Positions 39,001 to 46,977 of a stretch of DNA of 64,000 bases are shown one piece after another. The notes under the pieces were generated by a model. That model did no database searches and was not told the DNA's origin. It saw only the letters and a list, made by a program, of their open reading frames with translations. A program made the position numbers and the translations under genes. The first letter of the stretch is position 1. Each line of letters opens with the position of its first letter. Source of the stretch: Thiomicrospira sp. XS5 (GTDB lineage Bacteria > Pseudomonadota > Gammaproteobacteria > Thiomicrospirales > Thiomicrospiraceae); NCBI RefSeq assembly GCF_001507555.1, contig NZ_LQBO01000001.1:868001-932000 (forward strand). The letters run 5' to 3'.

Positions 39001-39361
39001 AGCCTTTACCGCCACCTCGATGATTGGGGTGATTGCCCTGGCCGGTATCGTGGTGCGGAATTCGCTGCTGTTGATCGACTTTATCCTGGAATACCGTGCC
39101 GAAGGCAAGACGCTGAAAGATTCGGTGATTGAAGCCGGTAAAGTACGTTTCCGTCCGATTCTGTTGACGGCCCTGGCCATTATGTTCGGTTCGATGATTA
39201 TGATTACCGATCCGGTGTTCGGTGGTCTGGCGGTTTCCTTGATTTTCGGAACCTTGTCGTCCACGGTCTTGACGCTGCTGGTCATTCCATTGCTGTACTT
39301 TATCTGGCAATGGCACTCCGGTGTGAAATACACCGAGGGTGGGCAGACCAAACTGGTGTAA
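36041..39361 (+). CDS. RND efflux pump permease
   Basis: The 1106-aa inner-membrane proton antiporter has 12 predicted helices and two large periplasmic loops. The helix-4 relay segment reads GLLVDAAIVVIEN, with only one aspartate, whereas AcrB has two. The helix-10 segment reads GIVVRNSLLLIDF, with arginine where AcrB has lysine. The pattern recalls heavy-metal (CusA-like) and a divergent RND subgroup, so the substrate cannot be told. It is about 60 residues longer than AcrB. Confidence 0.92.
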   Translation: MSTAEQKSSTDLNIAGKLAKIFIHSKITMMIMVAVTLAGVLAYLVTPREYNPQIVVPAADIIVPKGGATPSEVQNMVVKPLETIMGALPGVKHTFGYASNDFGIVTVQFDVGENQVDSLVKLYNQLMQNMDKMPPDTQQPLIKPINVDDVPIMTLAVTSDELSGYDLRDVSLKLVENLRNIPGVSFTEVVGGKRRAVNVWLDAQKIALTGMSLGQISDMLKGSNVSLPVGALVSNNKQEPIRVNGFLGNAEEVGEIIIGAENGRPIYLKDIARIEDGPMETDTDTRIGYGPASTKSSRSELPAVTISLAKKPGTNAVTVADAVLEKLDELKLSVLPSNVDITVTRNDGEKANAAVNLLMEHLAIAVASVIVVLILFLGWREAGIVTLTVPLILFVVLFVGYVSGQTINRITLFALILSLGLLVDAAIVVIENIHRHIHEGFDPEKFDEVLIKATNEIGNPTNVATFAVILAFIPMLFVTGMMGPFMAPIPFNVPVAMIASLVIAYILVPYASYRFLGKKAIKEMQERDSLETHHVNEPDWMQRLYEKSIVPLLESRTKRNVFLFAVLISLFAAMTQPALQFLRGDGMNNPLHSAGVEVKMLPYDNTSTFLVQVDMPEGTALEATDIVVRRVNDIIANTPFVTDYSVYLGDHAPIDFAALVRGDLIKEGSNFAQIRVNLVNKHDRDLSSHEIVQMLNDKLVSVRKVFPNANVKLYETPPGPPVTLQIMAELYGPDYDKLRAAAREINAKMHDIYGLVNIDDTVTANTESYQINIDRTQANLLGIVPAEVAKMLRDYINGYELGYMHLDNVREPVNIIVRLPRSERTVPEQLLSLNVQSRSGASVPISAFASIKEVVQAKPIMGRDQHQMVMVGGELLRSSPVYAVLSMDKMLDGVKLPESGVTFHTANLGFVEAQPDDVMNYSLLWGGEMRLTLDVFRDMGSAFIVALVFIYLILVGYYRSFMMPVIVMGAIPLTMIGVFPGHWLTGQAFTATSMIGVIALAGIVVRNSLLLIDFILEYRAEGKTLKDSVIEAGKVRFRPILLTALAIMFGSMIMITDPVFGGLAVSLIFGTLSSTVLTLLVIPLLYFIWQWHSGVKYTEGGQTKLV

Positions 39362-39381
39362 ATGCAGGACAGTTCAATATT

Positions 39382-39409
39382 AAAAACCGCCAGGCCTGGC
39401 GGTTTTTTT
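39382..39409. terminator. 26-bp palindromic bidirectional terminator
   Basis: AAAAACCGCCAGG and CCTGGCGGTTTTT form a perfect palindrome (39382-39407) followed by more T. It lies between the convergent RND pump and COG0523 genes, with core CCAGGCCTGG at 39390-39399. Confidence 0.92.
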
Positions 39410-39455
39410 ATGTCTGTTGATAATTAATCCAAAATGACGGTATTAGAAAGGTGTT

Positions 39456-40526
39456 TTAGGCGTCGGGCGTTTTGATGCAGTCTTTTAAAGCCTTTTCAAA
39501 GGCCGGGAAGTCAAATGGTGCGGTGTCGAGCAGAAGCTCCAGCCGGCTGTCTTTGCGATACGCAATGAGTTCGCGGGTCGTTTGCCCATTGACCCATTGG
39601 AACAACATTCTTGGAGAGGTGCCAACTCGAAAAACCCCTTTGGCACGTTTCACTGAACTCGACGAATCTTGAAAGCGGTTTTGCCCCAGACTTTCCAATA
39701 GCTGGAACAGTTTGGCCCAATCAAAAGTGATGTCGTTGTCAAACACCCAGCCAATGGCTTGGGTGTTCAATTGCGATTGATAAACACGTTGCAATAGGTT
39801 GGGCAGCGCCACGGGGCTATAAGGCAGCGTGCTTTGGGTGTGCTCAGCATGTGCTTGGTGCGCTTTGTGTAAAGATGTAAGCGGGCTGAAGGACTGCGAA
39901 GCGGGGTGGAAGACGTTGTGATGAAAGTGGGGGTGACGGATTTCATCCAATGGCACTTGCGCCTGCTGCGTCACGTAAATGGCCTGTTTGGGCGGGTAAA
40001 GTTGCTCGCAATAGGCTTGGATTTGATTGAGCCTTTCGTCGGACACGGTGTCTTTTTTGTTCAACAAAATGACATCGGCCATATTGAGCAGGTTTTGCAT
40101 AATGGATAACCGCTCGAACTCTTCCAGATCGGCTTGTTGTAAATCGAATACGGAAAACAGGGTTTGGACATCAAAGCGCCCGGCGAGTTGACCAGACGTG
40201 AACAAGTCCACCAAGCTGTCCGGCTCGCCGAGTCCAGTTGGTTCGATGAGCAGGCGATCGGGTTGTTGTTCGTCCAACAATTGCAGGGCAGTGGTTTCCA
40301 ATTCCGATTTGGCAGTGCAGCAGATGCAGCCGCCGGGAATTTGCGTGACGCTGGTTTGGGAAGTGCTTTCCAGAATCGGGCCGTCAATGCCGACGGCGCC
40401 GAATTCATTGACCAGTAGCACCCAGTGCTCGTTATCGGGCTTCTGGTGCAAGAGGTGTCGGAGGAGAGTGGTTTTTCCGGCCCCGAGTTGGCCGGAGATG
40501 ATGTTCAACGCGCAGCGTTTACTCAT
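39456..40526 (-). CDS. COG0523 (CobW/YjiA-like) metal-related GTPase
   Basis: The 356-aa P-loop GTPase has Walker A SGQLGAGKTT, the family's GGCICC metal-binding motif, the ELE.T..LLIEPTGLGEP segment and NKKD for guanine recognition. Members are metal chaperones, often for zinc or cobalt. The start at 40526 (MSKRCAL) lies 11 bases after the upstream diguanylate cyclase stop; the frame also opens earlier. A histidine-rich stretch (HPHFHHNVFH) in the middle supports metal binding. Confidence 0.87.
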   Translation of the reverse strand: MSKRCALNIISGQLGAGKTTLLRHLLHQKPDNEHWVLLVNEFGAVGIDGPILESTSQTSVTQIPGGCICCTAKSELETTALQLLDEQQPDRLLIEPTGLGEPDSLVDLFTSGQLAGRFDVQTLFSVFDLQQADLEEFERLSIMQNLLNMADVILLNKKDTVSDERLNQIQAYCEQLYPPKQAIYVTQQAQVPLDEIRHPHFHHNVFHPASQSFSPLTSLHKAHQAHAEHTQSTLPYSPVALPNLLQRVYQSQLNTQAIGWVFDNDITFDWAKLFQLLESLGQNRFQDSSSSVKRAKGVFRVGTSPRMLFQWVNGQTTRELIAYRKDSRLELLLDTAPFDFPAFEKALKDCIKTPDA

Positions 40527-40537
40527 ATTAGCAAGGC

Positions 40538-41599
40538 TTATAAGTCCGCTTCGCCGCACACTTTGTTTCGGCCGGTGGTTTTGGCCATGTAAAGGCTCTT
40601 GTCGGCGCGATCGAAAAGCGATTCGATGGTTTCGTTTAATTGGTACATGGCGACGCCGACGGAGAGGGTGAGGTTGATCGGCTTTTTGTCACCTCGTACT
40701 TGTAACGGTCGGGAGGCGATTTTTTGACGAATGCTGTTGGCGACTTTCAGCGCGGAATCATAGCCGGTATGCGGTAAAATCGCGACAAACTCTTCGCCGC
40801 CGATACGGGCGATGAAGTCTTTGCCTTTGGTTTCGTTGTGCAGGCTTTTGGCTAGGTAGCGCAAAATGCTGTCGCCGACTAAGTGCCCGTAGTTGTCGTT
40901 AATCTTTTTGAAAAAATCCAGATCCAGCACCAACAAGGCGAAACTGTTTTGATTGTCGTTGGCTTCCTGCATGACACTTTCGATGATTTCATTAAAGCCA
41001 CGACGATTCGGGATGTTGGTTAAATCGTCGGTTTTGGCGATGGCTGTGGCCTTGTCCAACTCTTTTTTCAACTGTTTGATTTCATCGCTGGTTTCTTCAA
41101 TTTGGGCTTGAAGCGCATTCGTCTCGTTTTGATAGTGTTTGATCGTTGGTAAAACGTGTGTTTTCAGACGGCTGACGATTTCATCGGGGTTTTTGAGCCC
41201 GTCAATGGCCTGCATGTGGTTGTTCAGCTCATCATGCTGGCTTTTGGCCTCGTTCACCCAGCTTTCGATGTAGAGAATGAGTTCGTTGATGATGGTGGAA
41301 AACTCTTCCGAGTGCATGCTGTGGCTGATCACTTCCGACCAGAGGGTATTGAACATGACGCGAGCGGAACTTTCATCGTAAGCGTTGAACTGCAGGGCAT
41401 GTTCGACTTGTTCGGCAATGTCCGGGTTGATTTTGGTCAACAGTTCATAGAACAGAGTGAAGTGAATCGGGTTGGCGTTGATGTCCAGCGTTTTTAGCTT
41501 ATCGAGCACCCGCAGAGAGACTTCCTGAGCGTCAGGGTTCGGAAGCGTGTATCGACAGTCTGTTTGCAGTAGTTTTGAGGGTTCCATGAAAAAGTGCAT
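40538..41599 (-). CDS. GGDEF diguanylate cyclase
   Basis: The 353-aa protein has a C-terminal GGDEF domain with an intact active site, RIGGEEFVAIL, and the upstream LDLDFFKKINDNYGH segment, so it should make cyclic di-GMP. The N-terminal 170 residues are helical with a coiled coil just before the GGDEF domain and no membrane segment. That makes it a soluble sensor of unknown signal. An internal ATG at 41587 is an alternative start. It is followed closely by the COG0523 gene. Confidence 0.9.
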   Translation of the reverse strand: MHFFMEPSKLLQTDCRYTLPNPDAQEVSLRVLDKLKTLDINANPIHFTLFYELLTKINPDIAEQVEHALQFNAYDESSARVMFNTLWSEVISHSMHSEEFSTIINELILYIESWVNEAKSQHDELNNHMQAIDGLKNPDEIVSRLKTHVLPTIKHYQNETNALQAQIEETSDEIKQLKKELDKATAIAKTDDLTNIPNRRGFNEIIESVMQEANDNQNSFALLVLDLDFFKKINDNYGHLVGDSILRYLAKSLHNETKGKDFIARIGGEEFVAILPHTGYDSALKVANSIRQKIASRPLQVRGDKKPINLTLSVGVAMYQLNETIESLFDRADKSLYMAKTTGRNKVCGEADL

Positions 41600-41830
41600 T
41601 CGTTATTTTTCTAATATTATAAACCCTTTATACAAGTGCCTCCAATTTAAAAGGCGGAGTTTTTTAGGGAGAATCGGTGGAGCGTTCAATGTTGGTGGGT
41701 ATTGTTTACCGACATTTGGGTGTGGGGTTGAGTCGGGTTTCATTTTTTTGTCATCTTTCATTCACATGGCTGTTATGTGGCGCTTTTAGAATGAGCGGGT
41801 AATTTTTATAAACTTTAAGAGAGTTAAACC

Positions 41831-42388
41831 ATGAAAAAACTATTTATCGCGATGATGGCGGCCGGTTTCCTATCGGCCTGTTCGACAGCCCCTGAGAAGA
41901 AAGCCGAGACTAAGACGGAAGCGTCACAAGCCGTAAATGATGATTTGTACATTGTAATGGATGAGCGCATGAACGTTTTCTATGACGGCGACCTTTACAA
42001 AAAGTACTTGGAGCATGGTGAAACACCTTATCGTCGTACCTTTATCGGTGCCGGGCCAAACGGTCAAACGGTTGTGTATGGTTTGACCAAAGCCGACAAA
42101 AAGAAAACCACGAATCCAGCGGAAGAAATGATGTCCGGCAAAATGGCGCCGGCGGAAGACTTCTATGCGGAAGTGGTCGAAAAAGAACATAATCGTATTT
42201 ATGTGTTCACGACTTGGGCGACGTTTGACGAGTTTGTGAAACTGCACGTAGATAACTTCCGTTATTCCGATATCGGCGCCGGGCCAAACGGTGAAACGGT
42301 TGTGTATGTCTTGACTAAAAAAACCAGCAAGCAAAAGCCGGTTGAAGCCATGAAGAAATTCAACACTTTCCACGGCATCCAAAAATAA
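41831..42388 (+). CDS. Lipoprotein with an internal sequence repeat
   Basis: The 185-aa protein has a lipoprotein signal peptide with lipobox LSAC (C17). Two copies of a unit are visible: FIGAGPNGQTVVYGLTK near residue 65 and DIGAGPNGETVVYVLTK near residue 155, each following a Y-R-R or F-R-Y segment. I do not recognise a named family. The repeat suggests two similar folded units tied to the membrane. It stands alone before a strong terminator. Confidence 0.75.
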   Translation: MKKLFIAMMAAGFLSACSTAPEKKAETKTEASQAVNDDLYIVMDERMNVFYDGDLYKKYLEHGETPYRRTFIGAGPNGQTVVYGLTKADKKKTTNPAEEMMSGKMAPAEDFYAEVVEKEHNRIYVFTTWATFDEFVKLHVDNFRYSDIGAGPNGETVVYVLTKKTSKQKPVEAMKKFNTFHGIQK

Positions 42389-42415
42389 ACGATTTCCGGT
42401 TAATCGTTTAAACGT

Positions 42416-42445
42416 AAAAAGCCCGGCATAGCCGGGCTTTTTTTA
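42416..42445. terminator. Bidirectional terminator
   Basis: AAAGCCCGGC-ATA-GCCGGGCTTT with A-run before and T-run after lies between the convergent lipoprotein and DUF2892 genes. Confidence 0.92.
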
Positions 42446-42463
42446 TGTGCGTCAGAAAATATC

Positions 42464-42661
42464 TTATCGTTTGACTGTGTCATGCAGTGGGCAAGTTTGA
42501 ATGCCCAGTAACGTGTAAAGCGGGCACCAGCGAATAATGCCGGTCGCTAATGGAATGATCCCAATATAAGCCCAAAGCCCTAAAACGTCGGTGGCCGCCA
42601 AAACAATCAGTACCGCGCCGATGAGGATCCGAAGCCATCTATCCAATGTTCCAATATTCAT
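42464..42661 (-). CDS. DUF2892 small membrane protein
   Basis: The 65-aa product reads MNIGTLDRWLRILIGAVL, has two membrane helices and the RWCPLYTLLGIQTC ending of the DUF2892 family, also found fused to rhodanese in YgaP. A link to sulfur handling is possible by that association. An AGAAGATAAAA leader precedes the start. Confidence 0.85.
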   Translation of the reverse strand: MNIGTLDRWLRILIGAVLIVLAATDVLGLWAYIGIIPLATGIIRWCPLYTLLGIQTCPLHDTVKR

Positions 42662-42774
42662 TTTTATCTTCTCCCAATAGTCTGTTAAGCATGTAAAATA
42701 CAGTCTTGTATTATTTAAATCCGACTTGACCGTTTAATTGTTAACGCTCTCTGAGTAAAAATCAATAGGCTTTT

Positions 42775-43170
42775 ATGGCAGACACAACAAAAACGACGAA
42801 AAGCAAATTGAAAATGAAGCTGCCCGGCGATGCCTATGCCGAAAACATCCGTGCTCGCTTTTGGTTGATGGGCCAGGACGAGGCTTATGTCGGCATCGGG
42901 CGCATTACCTTGCTGGAAAAAATCGACAAGCTCGGTTCCATTAATCAGGCCGCTAAAGAAATGAGTATGTCCTATAAAAAAGCCTGGAAGTTGATTGATG
43001 AGCTGAACCAGATGTTTGAGGAACCTTTAGTGGTGAAAGAACATGGTGGCAAATCCGGCGGTGGTACTCAGCTAACCGATAAGGGGCACCTGGTGGTGAA
43101 AGAGTTTCGTCGTGTTGAGGAGAAGCTGAAAGTGTTTTTGCAAGAAGCGTCCGATAACTTGGGGTTTTAA
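42775..43170 (+). CDS. ModE-type winged-helix regulator lacking the molybdate-binding domain
   Basis: The 131-aa protein matches the ModE N-terminal domain: GRITLLEKIDKLGSINQAAKEM followed by the recognition helix MSYKKAWKLIDELNQMF and the GGKSGGGTQLTDKG wing. Full ModE has about 260 residues with two C-terminal Mop domains, and these are absent here. Such short proteins may respond to other signals or act as DNA-binding partners. The first 25 residues are lysine-rich. No molybdate transport genes are adjacent. Confidence 0.82.
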   Translation: MADTTKTTKSKLKMKLPGDAYAENIRARFWLMGQDEAYVGIGRITLLEKIDKLGSINQAAKEMSMSYKKAWKLIDELNQMFEEPLVVKEHGGKSGGGTQLTDKGHLVVKEFRRVEEKLKVFLQEASDNLGF

Positions 43171-43214
43171 GCTCTGTTTTGGGGTACTTTTGACGTCGAA
43201 TCTTTCTGGCGATA

Positions 43215-43236
43215 TTTTCACCAGGCCTGGTGAAAA
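43215..43236. repeat. 22-bp palindrome with iterated core after the ModE-like gene
   Basis: TTTTCACCAGG and CCTGGTGAAAA form a perfect palindrome about 45 bases past the stop codon. It may terminate the ModE-like message. The core is at 43221-43230. Confidence 0.75.
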
Positions 43237-43245
43237 ATGAATATA

Positions 43246-43508
43246 GGGCACCTCGAACAACTCCCTGTGGATTCTGGCAACGCCAAGTTCGTCAGATCAA
43301 GGCATGACGTTGCAGGAATGTCTAGACCTTGCAAGGCGTCATAACGACGAGCTGGCGAACTTGGCTAAGCCCCTTCGGGCGGGGCTAAAAGGCGGATTCT
43401 TCGTTGTTGCGACTCTTGACCTTAGAATGACTAGGGTCGGCGAGCCGCGCCTAGAATAAGCCGACTTTTAGTCCCGCAGAATCTCACGGAGGGCTGTTCG
43501 AGGTGCCC
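43246..43508. mobile_element. 263-bp MITE-like element with IS5-like terminal inverted repeats
   Basis: The left end GGGCACCTCGAACAACTCCC and the complement of the right end (GGGCACCTCGAACAGCCCTC) continue matching for about 32 bases, to GATTCTG. The ends resemble the IS5 end GGAAGGTGCGAACAAGTCCC in order and spacing. No transposase frame fits inside. The interior holds more stems: GCCAAGTTCG with CGAACTTGGC (43290-43376), GCCCC-TTCG-GGCGGGGC, GACC..TAG with CTAGGGTC, and GTCGGC with GCCGAC. No clear target duplication is seen, so it may be old. It lies between the ModE-like gene and rplM. Confidence 0.7.
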
Positions 43509-43668
43509 TCTTGGATTTTATTGCGGTAAACGCTTGACTTTAGAGAGAAAGTCTCTAAAATTCCACTCTTTAATCCTTACCCCTTCTTATTGCCCGTTAA
43601 ACAGTAAGTGATTATTCGGTTCGCCGGATAGTTGTAATGGATTAGCTATTTATTTTTAGGACAAAGTT

Positions 43669-44097
43669 ATGAAAACATTTGTTGCAAAGCCAGCTGAAGT
43701 AAAACGTGACTGGTACATTGTGGACGCTGAAGGTAAAACTTTAGGTCGTATGGCGGCTGAAATCGCGGCGCGTTTGCGTGGTAAGCATAAGCCGGAATAT
43801 ACACCGCACGTTGACTGTGGTGACTACATCGTGGTAATCAATGCGGATAAAGTCGCTGTTACAGGCAAAAAACGTACGGATAAAATGTATCACCATGTGA
43901 CAGGGTATGTTGGTAACTTGAAATCAACAAACTTTGAAACTCTGGTTGGTAACAAGCCGACTCGTCCGGTTGAGTTTGCCGTTAAAGGAATGTTGCCTCG
44001 TGGTCCTCTAGGCCGTGCAATGTTGAAAAAACTGAAAGTGTATGCCGGTACCGAGCACCCGCATACTGCACAACAACCTAAAGAACTAGACTTGTAA
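43669..44097 (+). CDS. rplM: Ribosomal protein L13
   Basis: The 142-aa large-subunit protein has the typical [20 protein letters not shown] start, [10 protein letters not shown] and [12 protein letters not shown]. It is followed by rpsI in the conserved rplM-rpsI operon. AGGA precedes the start codon. Confidence 0.98.
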   Translation: MKTFVAKPAEVKRDWYIVDAEGKTLGRMAAEIAARLRGKHKPEYTPHVDCGDYIVVINADKVAVTGKKRTDKMYHHVTGYVGNLKSTNFETLVGNKPTRPVEFAVKGMLPRGPLGRAMLKKLKVYAGTEHPHTAQQPKELDL

Positions 44098-44110
44098 GAG
44101 GGAATTGAGA

Positions 44111-44503
44111 ATGGCAACAGAACAATATTACGGAACAGGTCGTCGTAAAAACTCAGTGGCTCGCGTTTTCTTGAAAGCGGGATCTGGCAAAATGACTGTA
44201 AACGGTCGTGACGTGAAAGAATACTTCGCGCGTGAAACCGATTTGATGGTGATTAACCAGCCACTGGAAGCGACTGAAAATGTTGAAAAGTTTGATGTCA
44301 CTGTCACGGTAAAAGGTGGTGGAACAACCGGTCAAGCCGGTGCGGTTCGTCACGGTATCTCTCGTGCATTATTGGCATTCAACGATGAAAACCGTTCTGC
44401 TCTGCGTCAGCGTGGTCTATTGACTCGCGATGCGCGTCAGGTTGAACGTAAAAAAGTGGGGCTTCGCAAAGCACGTCGTCGTCCACAGTTCTCGAAACGT
44501 TAA
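44111..44503 (+). CDS. rpsI: Ribosomal protein S9
   Basis: The 130-aa small-subunit protein starts [19 protein letters not shown] and ends [18 protein letters not shown], the invariant S9 tail. The start is the ATG at 44111, after GAGGGAATTGAGA; the upstream in-frame TTG is not needed. It lies 13 bases past the rplM stop. Confidence 0.98.
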   Translation: MATEQYYGTGRRKNSVARVFLKAGSGKMTVNGRDVKEYFARETDLMVINQPLEATENVEKFDVTVTVKGGGTTGQAGAVRHGISRALLAFNDENRSALRQRGLLTRDARQVERKKVGLRKARRRPQFSKR

Positions 44504-44529
44504 TTCGCTTTACCGTTTTACGGAACATG

Positions 44530-44557
44530 AAAAACCGCCAGGCCTGGCGGTTTTTTT
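44530..44557. terminator. Palindromic bidirectional terminator of rplM-rpsI and nrdA
   Basis: AAAAACCGCCAGG and CCTGGCGGTTTTT form a perfect 26-bp palindrome with extra T, almost identical to the terminator at 39382. The core is CCAGGCCTGG at 44538-44547. Confidence 0.93.
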
Positions 44558-44596
44558 ATGTCTGAAAGAAAGGTGGGTTGTGTTTTGTGCTGTGGT

Positions 44597-46879
44597 TTAA
44601 AGCTTACAGGCACCACCGGCACAACCATCGTCCTCGTGAGCGTCGTCGGCTCCATCGCGCGTGTTGTGATAATACAGAGTTTTTAAGCCCATTTTGTAAG
44701 CGTAGAGCAAGTCTTGCAAAATGAGTTTGATCGGTACGCGCCCTTCGTCAAACGTCGCCGGGTCGTAGTTGGTATTGGCGGAAATGGCTTGGTCGACAAA
44801 TTTCTGCATAATCCCCACCAGTTGCAAATAACCTTTGTTGTTTGGAATTTGCCAGAGCAGTTCATAATCGTCCTTGTGCTCTTTAAAGCCGGGAACGACT
44901 TGTTTCAAGATACCATCTTTTGAGGCTTTAACCGAAACGTAGCCACGTGGCGGCTCAATGCCGTTGGTGGAGTTGGTGATTTGAGAAGAGGTTTCGCATG
45001 GCATCAGCGCCGTCATGGTGGAGTTACGCAGGCCGTGTTTTTGAATGTCCTCGCGTAGAGTTTCCCAATCCAGGTGTAACGGTTCGTCGCAGACTTCGTT
45101 TAAGTCGGCTTTATAGGTGTCAATTGGCAGGATGCCTTGTGCGTATTTAGTGTCTTCAAACCATTCGCATTTGCCCATTTCCTTCGCCAGATTCAAAGAG
45201 GCAGACAGCAGGTGATACTGAATGGCTTCGAAAGTGCGGTGCACGAGGCCGTTGCCGGAACCGTCGGAATATTTCGTGTGGTTTTTGGCTAGGTAATAGG
45301 CTAGGTTGGTCACGCCAATCCCCAAGGTGCGGCGGCCCATGCTGGCGCGACGTGCCGCTTCTACCGGGTAATCCTGATAATCCAAAAGGCTGTCCAGTGC
45401 ACGGACAATCAGGTCTGACAATTCAGCTAGCTCGTCCAAGTTCTCCAAAGCGCCTAAGTTGAAAGCGGAAAGGGTGCACAGAGCGATTTCACCATTTGGG
45501 TCCTCTACCGAGTCCAGTGAGTGAGTCGGAAGCGTGATTTCCAAACATAAGTTGGATTGATGAATCGGTGCTTTTTTAGGGTCGAACGAACTGTGCGTAT
45601 TGGAGTGGTCGACGTTTTGAATGTAAATACGACCGGTTTGCGCACGTTCTTGCGCCACTTGAGTGAAAAGGTCCAGTGCCTTGACGGTTTTCTTACGAAT
45701 GCTGTCATCGGCTTCGTAGATGCTGTAAAGGCGCTCGAATTCATCCTGGTCTTCAAAGAAGGCGTCATAGAGCCCAGGTACATCTGAAGGGCTGAATAAT
45801 GTGATGTTGCCGCCTTCAATCATGCGTTGATACATCAGTTTATTGACTTGTACGCCATAATCTAAGTGACGAGCACGGTTTTCTTCCACGCCTCGGTTGT
45901 TTTTCAAAACCACTAAGGATTCCACTTCCAGGTGCCAAATCGGGTAGAACAGTGTGGCGGCTCCGCCGCGAACACCGCCTTGCGAACAGGATTTAACGGC
46001 CGTTTGGAAGTGCTTGATAAATGGAATCATCCCGGTGTGATAGGCTTCACCGTGACGAATTTCACTGCCGAGGGCGCGAATGCGGCCGACGTTGATACCG
46101 ATGCCGGCACGCTGCGAAACGTATTTCACAATGGATGACGAGGTGGCATTGATGGAATCCAGCGAGTCGCCGCATTCAATCAAGACGCAGGAACTGAATT
46201 GGCGCGTCGGAGTACGGACGCCGGACATAATCGGTGTCGGCAAGGAGAGTTTGAAGTTCGACGCCGCATCATAAAAGCGCTTGATGTAGTCTAGGCGCGT
46301 TTTGCCTGCTTCCGCTTCATTCGGGTAATGTGCGAACAAGCTCATTGGAATGAGCATATAGATGAACTGCGGGCTTTCGTAAATCTTGCCGGTTACACGG
46401 TTTTGAACCAGATACTTGCCTTCCAACTGTTTCACGGCGGCATAACTGAAGTTCATGTCGCGTTCGTGCTTGATGTAGTTATCCAGTTCGTCGAATTCGG
46501 CTTTGGTGTAATCGTCCAGTAGTTGAGTGTCGTATAGGTGATTGCGAACCATTTTATTGACGTGCTCAAACAGCGTTGGCGGTGTAAAGCGGTCAAACGC
46601 TTTTTTACGAAGGTGGAAAATTGCCAGGCGTGCCGCCAGGTGTTGGTAATCCGGTGCGGATTCGGAAATCAAATCGGCAGCGGATTTGATAATGGTTTCA
46701 TGGATATCGGCGGTTTTCATGCCGTCGTAAAATTGAATATGAGACCGGAGTTCCACTTCGGAGACGGAGACGTTTTCCAGCCCCTCCGACGCCCAGGTGA
46801 TGACGCGGTGGATTTTTTCTAAATCGATCGGCTCGGTTTTGCCGTTGCGTTTGGTGACATTCATGGTTTCTTTAGACAT
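44597..46879 (-). CDS. nrdA: Class Ia ribonucleotide reductase alpha subunit
   Basis: The 760-aa catalytic subunit makes deoxynucleotides aerobically. An N-terminal ATP cone (VTKRNGKTEPIDLEKIHRVI) is followed by the radical-site cysteine segments FSSCVLIECGD, SNLCLEI and ALCTLSAFNLG. The C-terminal redox pair is in DGCAGGACKL. It is close to the E. coli NrdA along its length. The frame opens at a TTG (46888), but the ATG at 46879 is the better start. nrdB is not in the window next to it, which is unusual for an nrdAB operon. Confidence 0.96.
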   Translation of the reverse strand: MSKETMNVTKRNGKTEPIDLEKIHRVITWASEGLENVSVSEVELRSHIQFYDGMKTADIHETIIKSAADLISESAPDYQHLAARLAIFHLRKKAFDRFTPPTLFEHVNKMVRNHLYDTQLLDDYTKAEFDELDNYIKHERDMNFSYAAVKQLEGKYLVQNRVTGKIYESPQFIYMLIPMSLFAHYPNEAEAGKTRLDYIKRFYDAASNFKLSLPTPIMSGVRTPTRQFSSCVLIECGDSLDSINATSSSIVKYVSQRAGIGINVGRIRALGSEIRHGEAYHTGMIPFIKHFQTAVKSCSQGGVRGGAATLFYPIWHLEVESLVVLKNNRGVEENRARHLDYGVQVNKLMYQRMIEGGNITLFSPSDVPGLYDAFFEDQDEFERLYSIYEADDSIRKKTVKALDLFTQVAQERAQTGRIYIQNVDHSNTHSSFDPKKAPIHQSNLCLEITLPTHSLDSVEDPNGEIALCTLSAFNLGALENLDELAELSDLIVRALDSLLDYQDYPVEAARRASMGRRTLGIGVTNLAYYLAKNHTKYSDGSGNGLVHRTFEAIQYHLLSASLNLAKEMGKCEWFEDTKYAQGILPIDTYKADLNEVCDEPLHLDWETLREDIQKHGLRNSTMTALMPCETSSQITNSTNGIEPPRGYVSVKASKDGILKQVVPGFKEHKDDYELLWQIPNNKGYLQLVGIMQKFVDQAISANTNYDPATFDEGRVPIKLILQDLLYAYKMGLKTLYYHNTRDGADDAHEDDGCAGGACKL

Positions 46880-46977
46880 AGTTCGCAATCTTTTTAATGT
46901 TTTCAGTTGTTTAGATGAGTATCGTGTAATGGGACTTAAAAAGAGAAAAGTAACCTAGTGCTTGTATTTTGAGTTTT

